Counted from the stretch's first letter, positions 7,012 to 16,547 are shown. The stretch: 64,000 nt of DNA from Rathayibacter sp. VKM Ac-2760 (GCF_009834185.1 NZ_CP047174.1:1-64000); one strand, 5' to 3'. Notes: generated from the letters alone by a model not told the origin. A program made the numbers and translations.

Positions 7012-8811
7012 ATGAATGCACAGCTCGTCGTCGGATGGGACGGGTCCGCTTCGGCGCGACGCGCCCTCGAGTGGGCATTGACGCAGAAGGCCCCCTCGCT
7101 CCTGCTCGTGGAAGTCGTCGATGGCCTCGACCGTTTCAGCGGCAACGACCTCAGCGCCGATCCGCGCGCCGACGGCGCGGTCTTCGTCGAAACCGCGGCC
7201 GCCGACGCTGAGCGTGCACATCCCGGCGCCGTCGTTCACGCCCGCGTGCTCACCGGTCACCCGGTCGAGCAGCTCGCCCGCCTCTCCGGCCCCGGCACCC
7301 TGCTCGTCGTCGGCGACCGTCGACGCACCCTCCTCCCGCTGCGCGGCGGCTGGAGCGTCGGCGCCCGACTCGCCGGGAAGGCCACTGGTCCTGTCGCGAT
7401 CATCACCGAGGACACGGCCGGCGACGGGACTGGCGTGCTCGTCGGGATCGACGACTCCGACGACGCCCGCGCTGCACTCAAGTTCGCCGCATCCTGGGCC
7501 GCCCGCATGCAGCAGACGTTGCACGTCCTGCACGCCTGGCGCACGCCCTACCTCTGGAACGACCGCGTCCCGCCGGGCATCCTCTTCCAGGAGATCGCGA
7601 CCCAGCACGCCGAGCTCCTCGCGGACGCCGTCGCCGAAGCCCGCCGACTGCACCCCGGGCTCGTCATCGAGGGGCACGAGGTCGACGGCGTCGCCGCCCG
7701 ATCCCTCATCGAGGCCGCCTCTGGTCGCGCTCTTCTCGTGGTCGGTGACGGAGGCGTCTCCGGTCTCGAGCGGATGCTGATCGGCTCCGTCGGCCACGAC
7801 ATCCTCGTCAACCTCGCCGTCCCCACTGTCATCGTCGGTCGGCACAGCCCCGCCCCCGCGCCGAAGCCCACTCCGACGCGGGCACCGGTGATCCCTTCGC
7901 CCGTTCTGCTGCAGGCGCCCACCCGCACCGTCGTCGCGTGGGGCGGCGACCTCCCGTCCCGGTCCGCCGTCGAGTGGGCCCTGACCCGCGAGACGTCCGG
8001 GAGCTTGGACGTGGTCATGATCGCCGACGAGTCCGCGAGCATCCCCGACTCGATCGCCGCCGCTGAGCAGGTCGCGCTGGATGACCGAGAGCTCTCCCGG
8101 ATGCTCGGGCAGGTCACCTCCCTCGCACCCGACGTGACCCTCCACGGCCGTGTCGTTCGCGGGTTCGTGCTGCACACCCTCGCCAGCCTGACCCGCCAGG
8201 ACACCCTTCTGGTGGTGGGCACGGAGGACCGCGAAGGTCCGCGGTTGCGCTTCGGGCTCTCCGTGGGCGCGCACCTTCCGGCGCTGGCTCGCGGGCCGAT
8301 CGCGATCATTCCGCGAACCGTCGACCGGATGTCGACCGGTATCGCGGTCGGAGTCGACGGATCGGCGGCGTCGAACGCGGCGATCGTCGTCGCCGCTGCC
8401 GAAGCGGCGCAACGCGGGCAGACGCTGCATCTGGTGCACGCGTGGACCGAACCGTTGCTCTACGAAAGCACCTTCCTTCTGGACGGCGAGTTCATCCGCT
8501 CGCTCGAGGCCGACCATCGCGCGATCCTGGACGCCGCTGAGCGGACCGCCCGGACCAGCGGGTTCGACGTGCGCATCGAGACGCACCTCGTCGGCGGCGA
8601 CCCGGCCCGCGCCCTCGCCGACCTCTCGCCGCGGCCGGCGACGATCGTCGTCGGCACCCGCGGGCTCTCGGGCTGGCGCCGCCTGGTGCTCGGGTCCGTC
8701 AGCCGGGACCTGATCCTCAACCTCGACGTGCCCCTCATCGTCGTCGGCCACCCCGACGCGCAGCCTCTCGACGACGCGGCGCTCGACCAGCACGAGGTGG
8801 TCTCCGCATGA
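7012..8811 (+). CDS. Four-domain universal stress protein
   Basis: The protein has 599 residues with four consecutive Usp domains. They begin near residues 1 (QLVVGWDGSASARRALEWA), 140 (GVLVGIDDSDDARAALKFA), 300 (TRTVVAWGGDLPSRSAVEWA) and 440 (GIAVGVDGSAASNAAIVVA). Domains 2 and 4 keep the full ATP-loop style G-x2-G-x9-G(S/T) ending (VVGTRGLSGWRRLVLGSVS). Domains 1 and 3 are degenerate. One or two domains are usual, so four in one chain is rare; it looks like a duplication of a two-domain ancestor. The stop overlaps the phosphoketolase start by four bases, so the two proteins are made together, and a DevR-type box precedes them. Confidence 0.9.
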   Translation: MNAQLVVGWDGSASARRALEWALTQKAPSLLLVEVVDGLDRFSGNDLSADPRADGAVFVETAAADAERAHPGAVVHARVLTGHPVEQLARLSGPGTLLVVGDRRRTLLPLRGGWSVGARLAGKATGPVAIITEDTAGDGTGVLVGIDDSDDARAALKFAASWAARMQQTLHVLHAWRTPYLWNDRVPPGILFQEIATQHAELLADAVAEARRLHPGLVIEGHEVDGVAARSLIEAASGRALLVVGDGGVSGLERMLIGSVGHDILVNLAVPTVIVGRHSPAPAPKPTPTRAPVIPSPVLLQAPTRTVVAWGGDLPSRSAVEWALTRETSGSLDVVMIADESASIPDSIAAAEQVALDDRELSRMLGQVTSLAPDVTLHGRVVRGFVLHTLASLTRQDTLLVVGTEDREGPRLRFGLSVGAHLPALARGPIAIIPRTVDRMSTGIAVGVDGSAASNAAIVVAAAEAAQRGQTLHLVHAWTEPLLYESTFLLDGEFIRSLEADHRAILDAAERTARTSGFDVRIETHLVGGDPARALADLSPRPATIVVGTRGLSGWRRLVLGSVSRDLILNLDVPLIVVGHPDAQPLDDAALDQHEVVSA

Positions 8812-11321
8812 GCATCCTCGACCTCCTCGAAACGGCCCCGCCTGTCCGATGGCAGTCCCGGGCACCGCAGCCTCTCTCCGATCGCTCTCTCGATGAGCTG
8901 GACGCCTGGTGGCGGGCCGCGAACTACCTCTCGATCGGGCAGATCTACCTCCTCGACAATCCCCTCCTGCGCGAACCGCTCGCTGCCGCCCACATCAAGC
9001 CGCGCCTGCTCGGGCACTGGGGCACGACTCCGGGACTGAACTTCGTCTACGCGCACCTCAACCGGGTGATCCGCGACCGCGATCTGAATGCGATCTTCGT
9101 CACCGGTCCCGGTCATGGCGGCCCGGGGATGGTCGCGAACACCTACCTCGACGGCACGTACAGCGAGGTCTACGACGACATCGACCGCAGCGCCGACGGG
9201 ATGCGGAAGCTGTTCCGGCAGTTCTCGTTCCCCGGCGGCATCCCCAGCCACGTCGCTCCCGAGACGCCGGGGTCGATCCACGAGGGCGGCGAGCTCGGCT
9301 ACTCGCTCTCGCACGCCTACGGCGCCGTGTTCGACAACCCCGACCTCCTGGTCGCGGCGGTCGTCGGCGACGGGGAGGCCGAGACCGGTCCGCTCGCGAC
9401 GAGTTGGCACGGGAACAAGTTCGTCGATCCGCTGCACGACGGGGTCGTCCTGCCGATCCTGCACCTCAACGGGTACAAGATCGCCAATCCGACCGTTCTC
9501 GCCCGCATCCCGGAGCGCGAGCTCGAGCAGCTGATGCGCGGCTACGGGCACACCCCGTACCTCGTCTCCGGAGGCTTCGACGGAGAAGACCCGCGCGACG
9601 TCCATCGCCGCCTCGCCACAGCGATGGATCTAGCGCTGAATCAGATCGCCGAGATCAAGGCCGACGCGCTGTCAGGGCGACTCGACGGACGGCCTGCCTG
9701 GCCGATGATCATCCTGCGCACCCCGAAGGGCTGGACGTGCCCCGCGTTCATCGACGGCCTGCCCGCGGAGAACTGCTGGCGCTCCCACCAGGTTCCGCTC
9801 GCGAACGTCCGCGAGCGGCCCGACCACATCGCGGTCCTCGAGCAGTGGATGCGCTCCTACCGGCCTGAGGAGCTCTTCGACGGGTCCGGCGCGCCGGTGC
9901 CGCTCGTCACCGCCCTCGCGCCCGAGGGAGCGCGCCGCATGAGCGCGAATCCGGTCGCGAACGGTGGGCTGCTGCGGAAGCCGCTGCACCTGCCCGACTT
10001 CCGCGACTACGCCGTCGACGTGCCCTCGCCGGGAGCGACGACCGGCTCGGCGACGACCGTCCTCGGCACCTGGCTGCGCGACGTCATCGTCGCCAACCCG
10101 CACGACTTCCGCATCTTCGGGCCGGACGAGACCGCGTCGAACCGGCTGCAGGCCGTCTTCGAGGTCACCGACAAGCAGTGGGACGCCGAGGTGCGGGTCG
10201 CGGACTTCGACAACCACCTCGCCCGCTCCGGCCGCGTCGTCGAGATGCTCAGCGAGCACCAGTGCCAGGGCTGGCTCGAGGGCTACCTCCTCACCGGCCG
10301 GCACGGGCTGATCAACTCCTACGAGGCGTTCGTCCACATCGTCGACTCGATGGTCAACCAGCACGCGAAGTGGCTGAAATCCTCCCGGGCGATCGCGTGG
10401 CGGCGGCCCGTGTCGTCGCTGAACTACCTGCTCAGCTCGCACGTCTGGCGGCAGGACCACAACGGCACCTCGCACCAGGACCCCGGCTTCATCGACCACG
10501 TGATGAACAAGAAGGCCGACATCGTCCGCGTCTACCTGCCGTTCGACGCGAACACGCTGCTCTCGACCTACGACCACTGCCTCCGCTCCGTCGACTGCAT
10601 CAACGTGGTCGTCGCCGGCAAGCAGCAGGAGGCGAACTGGCTGTCGATGCCGCAGGCGATCGAGCACTGCACGCGCGGGCTGAGCGTCTTCGACTGGGCG
10701 GGGTCCGAGGTCGCGGGGGAGGAGCCGGACGTGGTCCTCGCCTGCGCCGGCGACGTCCCCACTCTCGAGGTGCTCGCCGCCGCGGCGATGCTGCGCGCCG
10801 AGGTCCCGACGCTGAAGGTGCGGGTCGTGAACGTCGTCGACCTGATGCGCCTGCAGAGCGAGGGCGAGCATCCGCACGGGCTGAGCGACGCCGACTACGA
10901 CGCCGTGTTCACCACCGACAAGCCGGTGGTCTTCGCGTACCACGGCTATCCGTGGCTGATCCACCGGCTCACCTACCGCCGGCACGGACACGCGAACCTG
11001 CATGTCCGCGGCTTCATCGAGGAGGGCACCACGACCACGCCGTTCGACATGGTCATGCTCAACGATCTCGACCGCTACCGGCTCGTGCTCGACGTCCTCG
11101 ACCGGGTGCCCGGACTCGCGGCCCGCGAGGCGGCGTTCCGGCAGCGGATGCAGGACGCGCGCCTCGAGGCCCGCGCCTACACGCGCGAGCACGGCGAGGA
11201 CATCCCCCGGGTCGCCCAGTGGAGCTGGACCGGGAGCGGCCCGCAGGGCGCGACCCACCACCGGGCCGACGTCCGCCCGCACGAGCACGAGGCGGCGGAG
11301 CGCGCGGCACGGCTGCAGTGA
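8808..11321 (+). CDS. xfp: Phosphoketolase (xylulose-5-P/fructose-6-P)
   Basis: The 837 residues span the whole XFP family. Thiamine-diphosphate motifs are clear: GHGGPGM near residue 103 and GDGEAETGP near 187. LLGHWGTTPGLNFVYAHLNR and FGPDETASNRL are family signatures. The enzyme splits xylulose-5-phosphate or fructose-6-phosphate with phosphate to give acetyl phosphate plus glyceraldehyde-3-phosphate or erythrose-4-phosphate. This yields ATP or acetyl phosphate without oxygen. Coupling to a DevR-controlled stress protein suggests a fermentative role in hypoxia; acetyl phosphate could also feed response regulators, which is speculation. Confidence 0.96.
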   Translation: MSILDLLETAPPVRWQSRAPQPLSDRSLDELDAWWRAANYLSIGQIYLLDNPLLREPLAAAHIKPRLLGHWGTTPGLNFVYAHLNRVIRDRDLNAIFVTGPGHGGPGMVANTYLDGTYSEVYDDIDRSADGMRKLFRQFSFPGGIPSHVAPETPGSIHEGGELGYSLSHAYGAVFDNPDLLVAAVVGDGEAETGPLATSWHGNKFVDPLHDGVVLPILHLNGYKIANPTVLARIPERELEQLMRGYGHTPYLVSGGFDGEDPRDVHRRLATAMDLALNQIAEIKADALSGRLDGRPAWPMIILRTPKGWTCPAFIDGLPAENCWRSHQVPLANVRERPDHIAVLEQWMRSYRPEELFDGSGAPVPLVTALAPEGARRMSANPVANGGLLRKPLHLPDFRDYAVDVPSPGATTGSATTVLGTWLRDVIVANPHDFRIFGPDETASNRLQAVFEVTDKQWDAEVRVADFDNHLARSGRVVEMLSEHQCQGWLEGYLLTGRHGLINSYEAFVHIVDSMVNQHAKWLKSSRAIAWRRPVSSLNYLLSSHVWRQDHNGTSHQDPGFIDHVMNKKADIVRVYLPFDANTLLSTYDHCLRSVDCINVVVAGKQQEANWLSMPQAIEHCTRGLSVFDWAGSEVAGEEPDVVLACAGDVPTLEVLAAAAMLRAEVPTLKVRVVNVVDLMRLQSEGEHPHGLSDADYDAVFTTDKPVVFAYHGYPWLIHRLTYRRHGHANLHVRGFIEEGTTTTPFDMVMLNDLDRYRLVLDVLDRVPGLAAREAAFRQRMQDARLEARAYTREHGEDIPRVAQWSWTGSGPQGATHHRADVRPHEHEAAERAARLQ

Positions 11322-11331
11322 CGCTCCGTCG

Positions 11332-12126
11332 CTAGGCCGGCACGACGACCGTCGGGCCGGCCAGGTTCATCAGGACGTCGTGGGTCGTCCGTCCCACGGC
11401 GGCTCTGCCCTGTCCGCTCGAGGCGGCGAGGACGAGCAGGAGGCTGGTGGGGGCGGCGTCGGCGAGCGCGACGGCTGCCGGGCGGCGCAGCGCCCGCACC
11501 CGGACGACCAGCCCCGGCGAGGTCGCGATCGCCCGTTCCCGGGCGGACGCGAGGAGGCGGTCGGCTGCCGTGGCGACGTCGATGTCGATGTCGCTCGCCT
11601 GTGCTCCCGCGTCGCCGTGGATCAGGGTCAGCTCTTCGCCGAGCGCTGCCGCCTCGGCGGCGGCGAACCGCACGGCGCGCTCGCCCGCGGGTGTGTCGGC
11701 GACGCCGACGGCGATGCCGTGGCGCGTCCGGCCGGACGGCTCCGGGATGATCGCGACGGGGCAGAGCGCGCCGGCGACGAGGCGGAGGCTCCGCGAGCCG
11801 AACAGGCGTCCGCGGAGGAATCCGGTCTTGTGGCTGCCGACGACGACGATCGCCGCATCGGCGGAGCCTGCGATCAGCTGCTCCATGGGGTCACCGTCGA
11901 CCGCGAGGCCGCGCACCGCCCCGACACCCGGGTGCGAGCGGGCGGTCCGCACGGCGCGGTCGAGGAGGAAGCGGGAAGCATCGACGGACCGAGACGGATC
12001 GACGCCCTCCGTCGCGTGCAGCACATCCATGCGCGACCCCAGGCGCGAGGCCCGATCGATCGCCCACCGCGTTGCCGCGTCGCTCGGGCCCGAACCATCG
12101 ACCCCGACCAGAATCGTCTCCGTCAT
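11332..12126 (-). CDS. Universal stress protein, two domains
   Basis: The start at 12126 follows GAGGTGAGGCG and gives 264 residues beginning MTETILVGVDGSGPSDAATR. A further upstream in-frame ATG would add 37 unlikely residues and cover the DevR-type box. Domain 1 spans about 1-135 and has the ATP-type ending VVGSHKTGFLRGRLFGSRS. Domain 2 starts at HGIAVGVADTPAGERAVRFA. It converges on the phosphoketolase gene with ten bases between the two stops and no visible terminator. Confidence 0.9.
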   Translation of the reverse strand: MTETILVGVDGSGPSDAATRWAIDRASRLGSRMDVLHATEGVDPSRSVDASRFLLDRAVRTARSHPGVGAVRGLAVDGDPMEQLIAGSADAAIVVVGSHKTGFLRGRLFGSRSLRLVAGALCPVAIIPEPSGRTRHGIAVGVADTPAGERAVRFAAAEAAALGEELTLIHGDAGAQASDIDIDVATAADRLLASARERAIATSPGLVVRVRALRRPAAVALADAAPTSLLLVLAASSGQGRAAVGRTTHDVLMNLAGPTVVVPA

Positions 12127-12172
12127 CGCCTCACCTCGTCCTTCGAGCCTGGACGAGGCGCCCGACGCCGCC

Positions 12173-12188
12173 CAGTGCCGAACGTCCC
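12173..12188 (-). promoter_or_regulatory. DevR/DosR-like box upstream of a universal stress gene
   Basis: The minus strand reads GGGACGTTCGGCACTG, 47 bases upstream of the ATG at 12126. Its position supports that start choice over the longer reading. It could also act on the divergent devS gene 109 bases away. Confidence 0.65.
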
Positions 12189-12296
12189 GCTGACGCCGAG
12201 CAGCCGCCGATGTGCCGCTCCCGCTAGGGGAATGCACCCGAGGCGAGGAAGGTAGGACGAGTCAGGTCAGCCGACCGATGGCGGAGCGGAGCAGTC

Positions 12297-13967
12297 ATGC
12301 CCCATCTCGACCCCTCGTCCCTCCCCGGACAGGACGGCATCCCCTGGGCCGACGGCACGTCCGGCCGGCTGCGCGCCCTCCTCCGCGCCAATCGCGCCGT
12401 CGTCGAGGACATCGACCTCCCCGCCGTCCTGCGCCGCATCGTCGACGCCGCCGTGGAGCTCGTCGACGCCCGCTACGGAGCGATCGGCGTCATCGGGAGC
12501 GACGGATCGCTCGACGAGTTCATCCACGTCGGGATGGATCCCGGGCGGGTGGAGGCGATCGGACATCTGCCCGAGGGTCACGGCCTCCTCGGCACGGTCA
12601 TCAGTGATCCGCACCCGATCCGCGTCGCCGACCTCACCGTCGACGCCCGAGCCGCCGGGTTCCCCGCCCGGCATCCTCCGATGAAGTCCTTCCTCGGCGT
12701 CCCGATCCGCGTCCGCGATCAGGTGTTCGGCAACCTCTACCTCACCGATTCCCGCGCCGGCGCCTTCACGTCGAACGACGAGCACCTCGTCATCGCTCTC
12801 GCCGCGACGGCCGGAGTCGCGATCGACAACGCCCGCCTTTTCGCCGAGACGCGGATGCGGCAGCGCTGGGCCCAGGCCGCCGCCGAGATGACCGCGGCGA
12901 TCCTCGCCTCCGACGGCGACGACGTCATCGGCCTGGTCGCCGCCCGAATCCTCGACCTCGCCGACGCGGACCTCGTCGGCGTCGTCTTCCCGACGGAGGA
13001 TCCCGAGCAGCTGCGCGTCGGAGTCGCCCGCGGCGACGGTGCCGAGACCTTCCAGGGCCGGCTCCTCCCGGCACGATCCTCCGTCTCGGGCAGCGTCTTC
13101 ACGGGTGGCCAGCCGCGGGTGCTCGACCATCTGCCGACGTCCACGAGCGGAGGGACGCCGACCTCCGGCGGTCCCGTGCTCGCGGTGCCCCTGATCGCCG
13201 CCTCCCGAACGCTCGGCGTGCTCGTCGTCACCCGGCGCACCGGCCGTCCTCTCTTCGCGCCGGCCGATCTGGAGATGGTGTCCGACTTCGCCTCCTACAT
13301 CAGCGTCGCGATGGAGCTCTCCTCGGCTCGCGCCGATCAGCAGCGGATGGCACTCCTCGAGGACCGCGGCCGCATCGCGCGGGATCTGCACGACCACGTC
13401 ATCCAGGAGCTCTTCGCCACCGGGCTCGACCTCCACCAGGCGGCGGGAGCCCTGCCACCGGGACGCGCCGCGTCGAGGATCGAGCGCGCCGTCGAGAGCC
13501 TGGACGAGAGCATCTCGCACATCAGGACGGTCATCTTCGCCCTCAACGCGAACAACGACGACGCGACCACCATCCGGCACCGGATCCTCGACCTCGCCAA
13601 CGAGTTGGCGTCGGTCCTGGTGCGCACCCCCAACATCAGCTTCGCCGGCGCCGTCGATCTGCTCGTCGTCGACGAGCTCGCCGACGACGTGGTGGCGGTC
13701 GCCCGCGAGGCGCTCACCAACATCGCACGGCATGCCGAGGCGAACATCATCACGCTGCACCTGACCGCGGCCGACGGGGTGATCGTTCTCGAGATCAGCG
13801 ACGACGGCCGCGGCTTCGCCGACACCGGCCGGCGGAGCGGCCTCGCGAATCTCCAGCAGAGGGCGCAGGCGCGCGGCGGGACGTTCACGGTGACGAGCGT
13901 CCCCGGCGACACCCGCGTGCGCTGGAGCGTCCCCTTCCCCTTCCACGCCGTCTCCGAGTCCTCGTGA
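12297..13967 (+). CDS. devS: DevS/DosS-like haem sensor histidine kinase
   Basis: The 556 residues have the order GAF-A (about 38-185), GAF-B (about 205-345), dimerisation/phosphoacceptor helix with RIARDLHDHVIQELFATG (His365), and ATPase domain with the N box REALTNIARHA and G boxes DDGRGFAD and GLANLQQRA. GAF-A aligns with mycobacterial DosS. His126 in ARHPPM falls at the known haem ligand His149, and Tyr148 in FGNLYLT at Tyr171. Gly64 replaces Glu87 of DosS, as I recall for DosT. It should sense O2, NO, CO or redox state and phosphorylate the overlapping DevR. No box is seen directly upstream on its own strand. Confidence 0.93.
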   Translation: MPHLDPSSLPGQDGIPWADGTSGRLRALLRANRAVVEDIDLPAVLRRIVDAAVELVDARYGAIGVIGSDGSLDEFIHVGMDPGRVEAIGHLPEGHGLLGTVISDPHPIRVADLTVDARAAGFPARHPPMKSFLGVPIRVRDQVFGNLYLTDSRAGAFTSNDEHLVIALAATAGVAIDNARLFAETRMRQRWAQAAAEMTAAILASDGDDVIGLVAARILDLADADLVGVVFPTEDPEQLRVGVARGDGAETFQGRLLPARSSVSGSVFTGGQPRVLDHLPTSTSGGTPTSGGPVLAVPLIAASRTLGVLVVTRRTGRPLFAPADLEMVSDFASYISVAMELSSARADQQRMALLEDRGRIARDLHDHVIQELFATGLDLHQAAGALPPGRAASRIERAVESLDESISHIRTVIFALNANNDDATTIRHRILDLANELASVLVRTPNISFAGAVDLLVVDELADDVVAVAREALTNIARHAEANIITLHLTAADGVIVLEISDDGRGFADTGRRSGLANLQQRAQARGGTFTVTSVPGDTRVRWSVPFPFHAVSESS

Positions 13968-14605
13968 CCCGCGTCTTCCTCCTCGACGATCACGAGATCG
14001 TCCGCCGCGGTCTGGCTGAGCTCCTCGGCTCCGAGCCCGACCTCGAGATCGTCGGCCAGACCGGCACCGCCGCCTCGGGGCTGCGCGAGATCCTGGCGCT
14101 GCGGCCGGACGTCGCCGTGCTCGACGTCCGGCTGCCCGACGGCAGCGGGATCGACGTCTGCCGCGACGTGCGCTCCCGTGACCCGCGCATCCGCTGCCTG
14201 ATCCTGACCGCGTACGACGACGACAAGGCGCTGTACGCCGCCGTCATCGCCGGAGCCTCCGGCTACGTGCTGAAGGACATCCGCGGCAAGGGCCTCGTCG
14301 ATGCCGTCCGCGCGGCCGCGGCAGGCGACATCCTCCTCGAACCGGCGGTCGTCGCCGCCGTCACCGCACGCCTGCGCGGTGAGCACGCCGTCGACCCGCG
14401 CCTCGCCGGTCTCAGCGAGCGCGAGCGGCAGATCCTCGCTCTGATCGCCGACGGCATGACCAACCGGCAGATCGGAGTCGAGCTCTCACTCGCGGAGAAG
14501 ACGATCAAGAACTACGTCTCCAGCGTCCTCAGCAAGCTCGGCCTGGAGCGGCGCACCCAGGCCGCGGTGCTGCAGACGGAGCTGCGCCCGCCCGCGTCCG
14601 GCTGA
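13964..14605 (+). CDS. devR: DevR/DosR-like response regulator
   Basis: The 213 residues show a receiver domain (phosphoacceptor Asp54 in AVLDVRLPDGSG, the same number as in DosR; conserved Lys in VLKDI) and a LuxR-type helix-turn-helix. The recognition helix region AEKTIKNYVSSVLSKLGLER is nearly identical to the DosR DNA-contact region. It overlaps devS by four bases. The inferred role is to bind the eight GGGAC-type boxes in this island and activate stress, fermentation and redox genes. The local copy of both regulator and targets suggests the island moves as one unit. Confidence 0.94.
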   Translation: MTRVFLLDDHEIVRRGLAELLGSEPDLEIVGQTGTAASGLREILALRPDVAVLDVRLPDGSGIDVCRDVRSRDPRIRCLILTAYDDDKALYAAVIAGASGYVLKDIRGKGLVDAVRAAAAGDILLEPAVVAAVTARLRGEHAVDPRLAGLSERERQILALIADGMTNRQIGVELSLAEKTIKNYVSSVLSKLGLERRTQAAVLQTELRPPASG

Positions 14606-14627
14606 TCCGCGGGAGGGCCCGGTGCCG

Positions 14628-15845
14628 TCACTCGGCCCCGAGCAGGTCGTTCGCATCGCGGCGCATGGTCGGCGGGTAGTCCACCGTCGCGGTCCCGAGG
14701 CGGGCCAGCATCTGGATCGTTGCGCCCTCAGGGGCGTAGGCGTCGTGGATGCTCGCGCGCTCGAGCTCCATCGCGGGGTGCTCCTCGAGAATCTGGCTCA
14801 CCGGCTGCGTGACGAGTCCGAGCGCCCGGGCCCTCAGCGCGAACGACGCGTAGAGCATCCCCGCCTCGACCTGATCGGCCCTGGTGTTCTCCGCGGTCGT
14901 CACGATCGCGTAGGCGGACGTGCTCGCGGCACCGTCCGTCGCGAGGGCGATGTCGCGGGTCGCCGCCGCATCGGATCCGTTCGATCCCGGCAGCAGGGTC
15001 GCGATGCCCTGGAGCAGGTACTTCGCGACGCCGCTGGTTCCCTGCCCCTCGACCGCGAATCCGGAACGGTACTCGTTCTTCACGTACTCGTTGGAGCGGA
15101 ACACGGCAGCGCTCTCGGCGGCGACCGCCGCGTTGCCCGCCTCGATGACGGAGCCACGGACTGTCGCGGCTCTGATCACCGACACGTCCTCGTCGTCGCG
15201 GAAGACGGTGAGGGAGGCGCCCCCGGCGGCGACGAGCGACTCAAGCTCGTCCGTCTGCGCTGACGTGACGGCCGTGGGGGAGTAGGGGCTCCGGTTGGTG
15301 TCTGAGAGGAACAGTGCGGCGTGATCGGAGGAGGGAGCCGGGCTGTCCACGCGGAGGGTGACCCTCGCGACCGGACGCTCGTCCATGCTCGAACTCAGCG
15401 CCGCCTCGTCGTAGTCGCCGCCGGGGAACATCTCGATGCCCACTTCATAGCCGGCTGCGGCTCCCGCGACGCGGAGGTACTCGAGGAAGGTCCCCTGCGA
15501 GATCATCGTCTGCCGGGCGAGCGGGTCGACTTCGGGCGTGAGCCGGGACGAGTCGGCGAAGAGCGAGAACGCGTTCGCGCCGGAGCCGTCCAGCTCGATC
15601 TTCCAGGGCTGCTCGTTGTGGCTGCTGGGGGCGAGGACCGCCTGCGCGACGAGCTGCATCCGGGGGTCCTCGAACGTGTCGGCGTAGCTCTGCTCCCACG
15701 GGTCGAGGTAGTCGGCGCGGGCGAAGAGCCCGCCCGCCGCGAGGACGACGACCAGCAGCGCCGCGCCTACTCCGACGGTCGAGCCGGCGGCGATGACGAT
15801 GCCGCGGCGGAGCCGGTGGGGGGTCTTCTCGTGGACAGTGGTCAT
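14628..15845 (-). CDS. Acg-type membrane-anchored nitroreductase
   Basis: The 405-residue protein has a positively charged start, then one membrane helix (IVIAAGSTVGVGAALLVVVL), then a duplicated nitroreductase fold. LAPSSHNEQPWKIEL is the FMN-binding signature of Acg-like proteins, and DTNRSPYSPT is the second usual motif. Acg of Mycobacterium tuberculosis (Rv2032) is a DosR regulon member, which fits this island. The TM anchor is less usual. Its start is 148 bases after the Asp23 gene, with a strong hairpin between, so it may have its own weak promoter or read through. Confidence 0.85.
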   Translation of the reverse strand: MTTVHEKTPHRLRRGIVIAAGSTVGVGAALLVVVLAAGGLFARADYLDPWEQSYADTFEDPRMQLVAQAVLAPSSHNEQPWKIELDGSGANAFSLFADSSRLTPEVDPLARQTMISQGTFLEYLRVAGAAAGYEVGIEMFPGGDYDEAALSSSMDERPVARVTLRVDSPAPSSDHAALFLSDTNRSPYSPTAVTSAQTDELESLVAAGGASLTVFRDDEDVSVIRAATVRGSVIEAGNAAVAAESAAVFRSNEYVKNEYRSGFAVEGQGTSGVAKYLLQGIATLLPGSNGSDAAATRDIALATDGAASTSAYAIVTTAENTRADQVEAGMLYASFALRARALGLVTQPVSQILEEHPAMELERASIHDAYAPEGATIQMLARLGTATVDYPPTMRRDANDLLGAE

Positions 15846-15902
15846 GAGGTGTCTCCTTCAATCGGGAGGGAGCTCGCGGGAGCGCCGTCGTGGACACATG
15901 CG

Positions 15903-15933
15903 GAAGACGACGAGCGGAGTGCTCGTCGTCTTC
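15903..15933. terminator. 13-bp hairpin between Asp23 and nitroreductase genes
   Basis: GAAGACGACGAGC (15903-15915) pairs perfectly with 15921-15933 around a five-base loop. No T-run follows on the minus strand. It may partly end transcription after the Asp23 gene or protect the 3' end. Confidence 0.55.
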
Positions 15934-15992
15934 TCGTGGTTGCCGTGCCAAACGCGTCCCCCGCGACTATCGGCGGGAAACGCGGCGACGGG

Positions 15993-16418
15993 TCAGGCGG
16001 CGGTCTGGGGGTCGGTCGTCGCCTCGGTGGGGATGACGATGTCGTTGATGCGCACGTTCACCGCAGTGACCTCAAGGCCGACGATGGTCTCGACCGCGAG
16101 GATGATCGCGGAGCGGACGTCGGAGGCAACTTTCTGCAGGCTCATCGGGTACTCGGCGATGAACGTCACGTCGATGCTGACCGTCTGCTCGGTGACGGTG
16201 ACGGTGACTCCCTGGTGGTGGTTGACGGCATTGACGGCGCCGCGCACAGCCCCGAAGGCGCGAGTGGCGGCGCCGCCGAGCTCGTGCACCCCGGTGACCT
16301 CCGACGCGGCGAGTCCCGCGACGGTGGCGACGACGTCCTGATCGATGGTCGTGGTTCCGAGTTCGCCGTCGGTGCCCAGGGTCGAGGCGGCCGGGTCGGT
16401 GGTGGTCGTGGCAGCCAT
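15993..16418 (-). CDS. Asp23/Gls24-family envelope stress protein
   Basis: The 141 residues contain the Asp23 core: IDQDVVATVAGLAASEVTGV, then VTVTVTEQTVSIDVTFIAEY and VNVRINDIVI. The family is linked to alkaline shock and cell-envelope stress and is often membrane-associated through a partner. A strong ribosome site (GAAGGAG) precedes the ATG at 16418, and a DevR-type box lies 113 bases upstream. It is probably transcribed with the nitroreductase gene. Confidence 0.88.
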   Translation of the reverse strand: MAATTTTDPAASTLGTDGELGTTTIDQDVVATVAGLAASEVTGVHELGGAATRAFGAVRGAVNAVNHHQGVTVTVTEQTVSIDVTFIAEYPMSLQKVASDVRSAIILAVETIVGLEVTAVNVRINDIVIPTEATTDPQTAA

Positions 16419-16531
16419 GACGGCTCCTTCTCCGCCCGTCGCCGGGCCTCACGGAGGCGGCTCACGATCGCGTGTCTGCGATCGTGCCGCCGCTCCTGCC
16501 GTCGACGCTACGCAGCGGATCGGAGCGGTCG

Positions 16532-16547
16532 TAGGGCCGAACGTCCC
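16532..16547 (-). promoter_or_regulatory. DevR/DosR-like box upstream of the Asp23 gene
   Basis: The minus strand reads GGGACGTTCGGCCCTA, the exact island consensus. It sits between the 36-residue small gene and the Asp23 gene and faces the latter. Confidence 0.7.

Noticed and set aside
15945..15960. Ninth DevR-type box before the nitroreductase
   Set aside because: GTGCCAAACGCGTCCC has two extra bases between the half-sites, so it was not counted.
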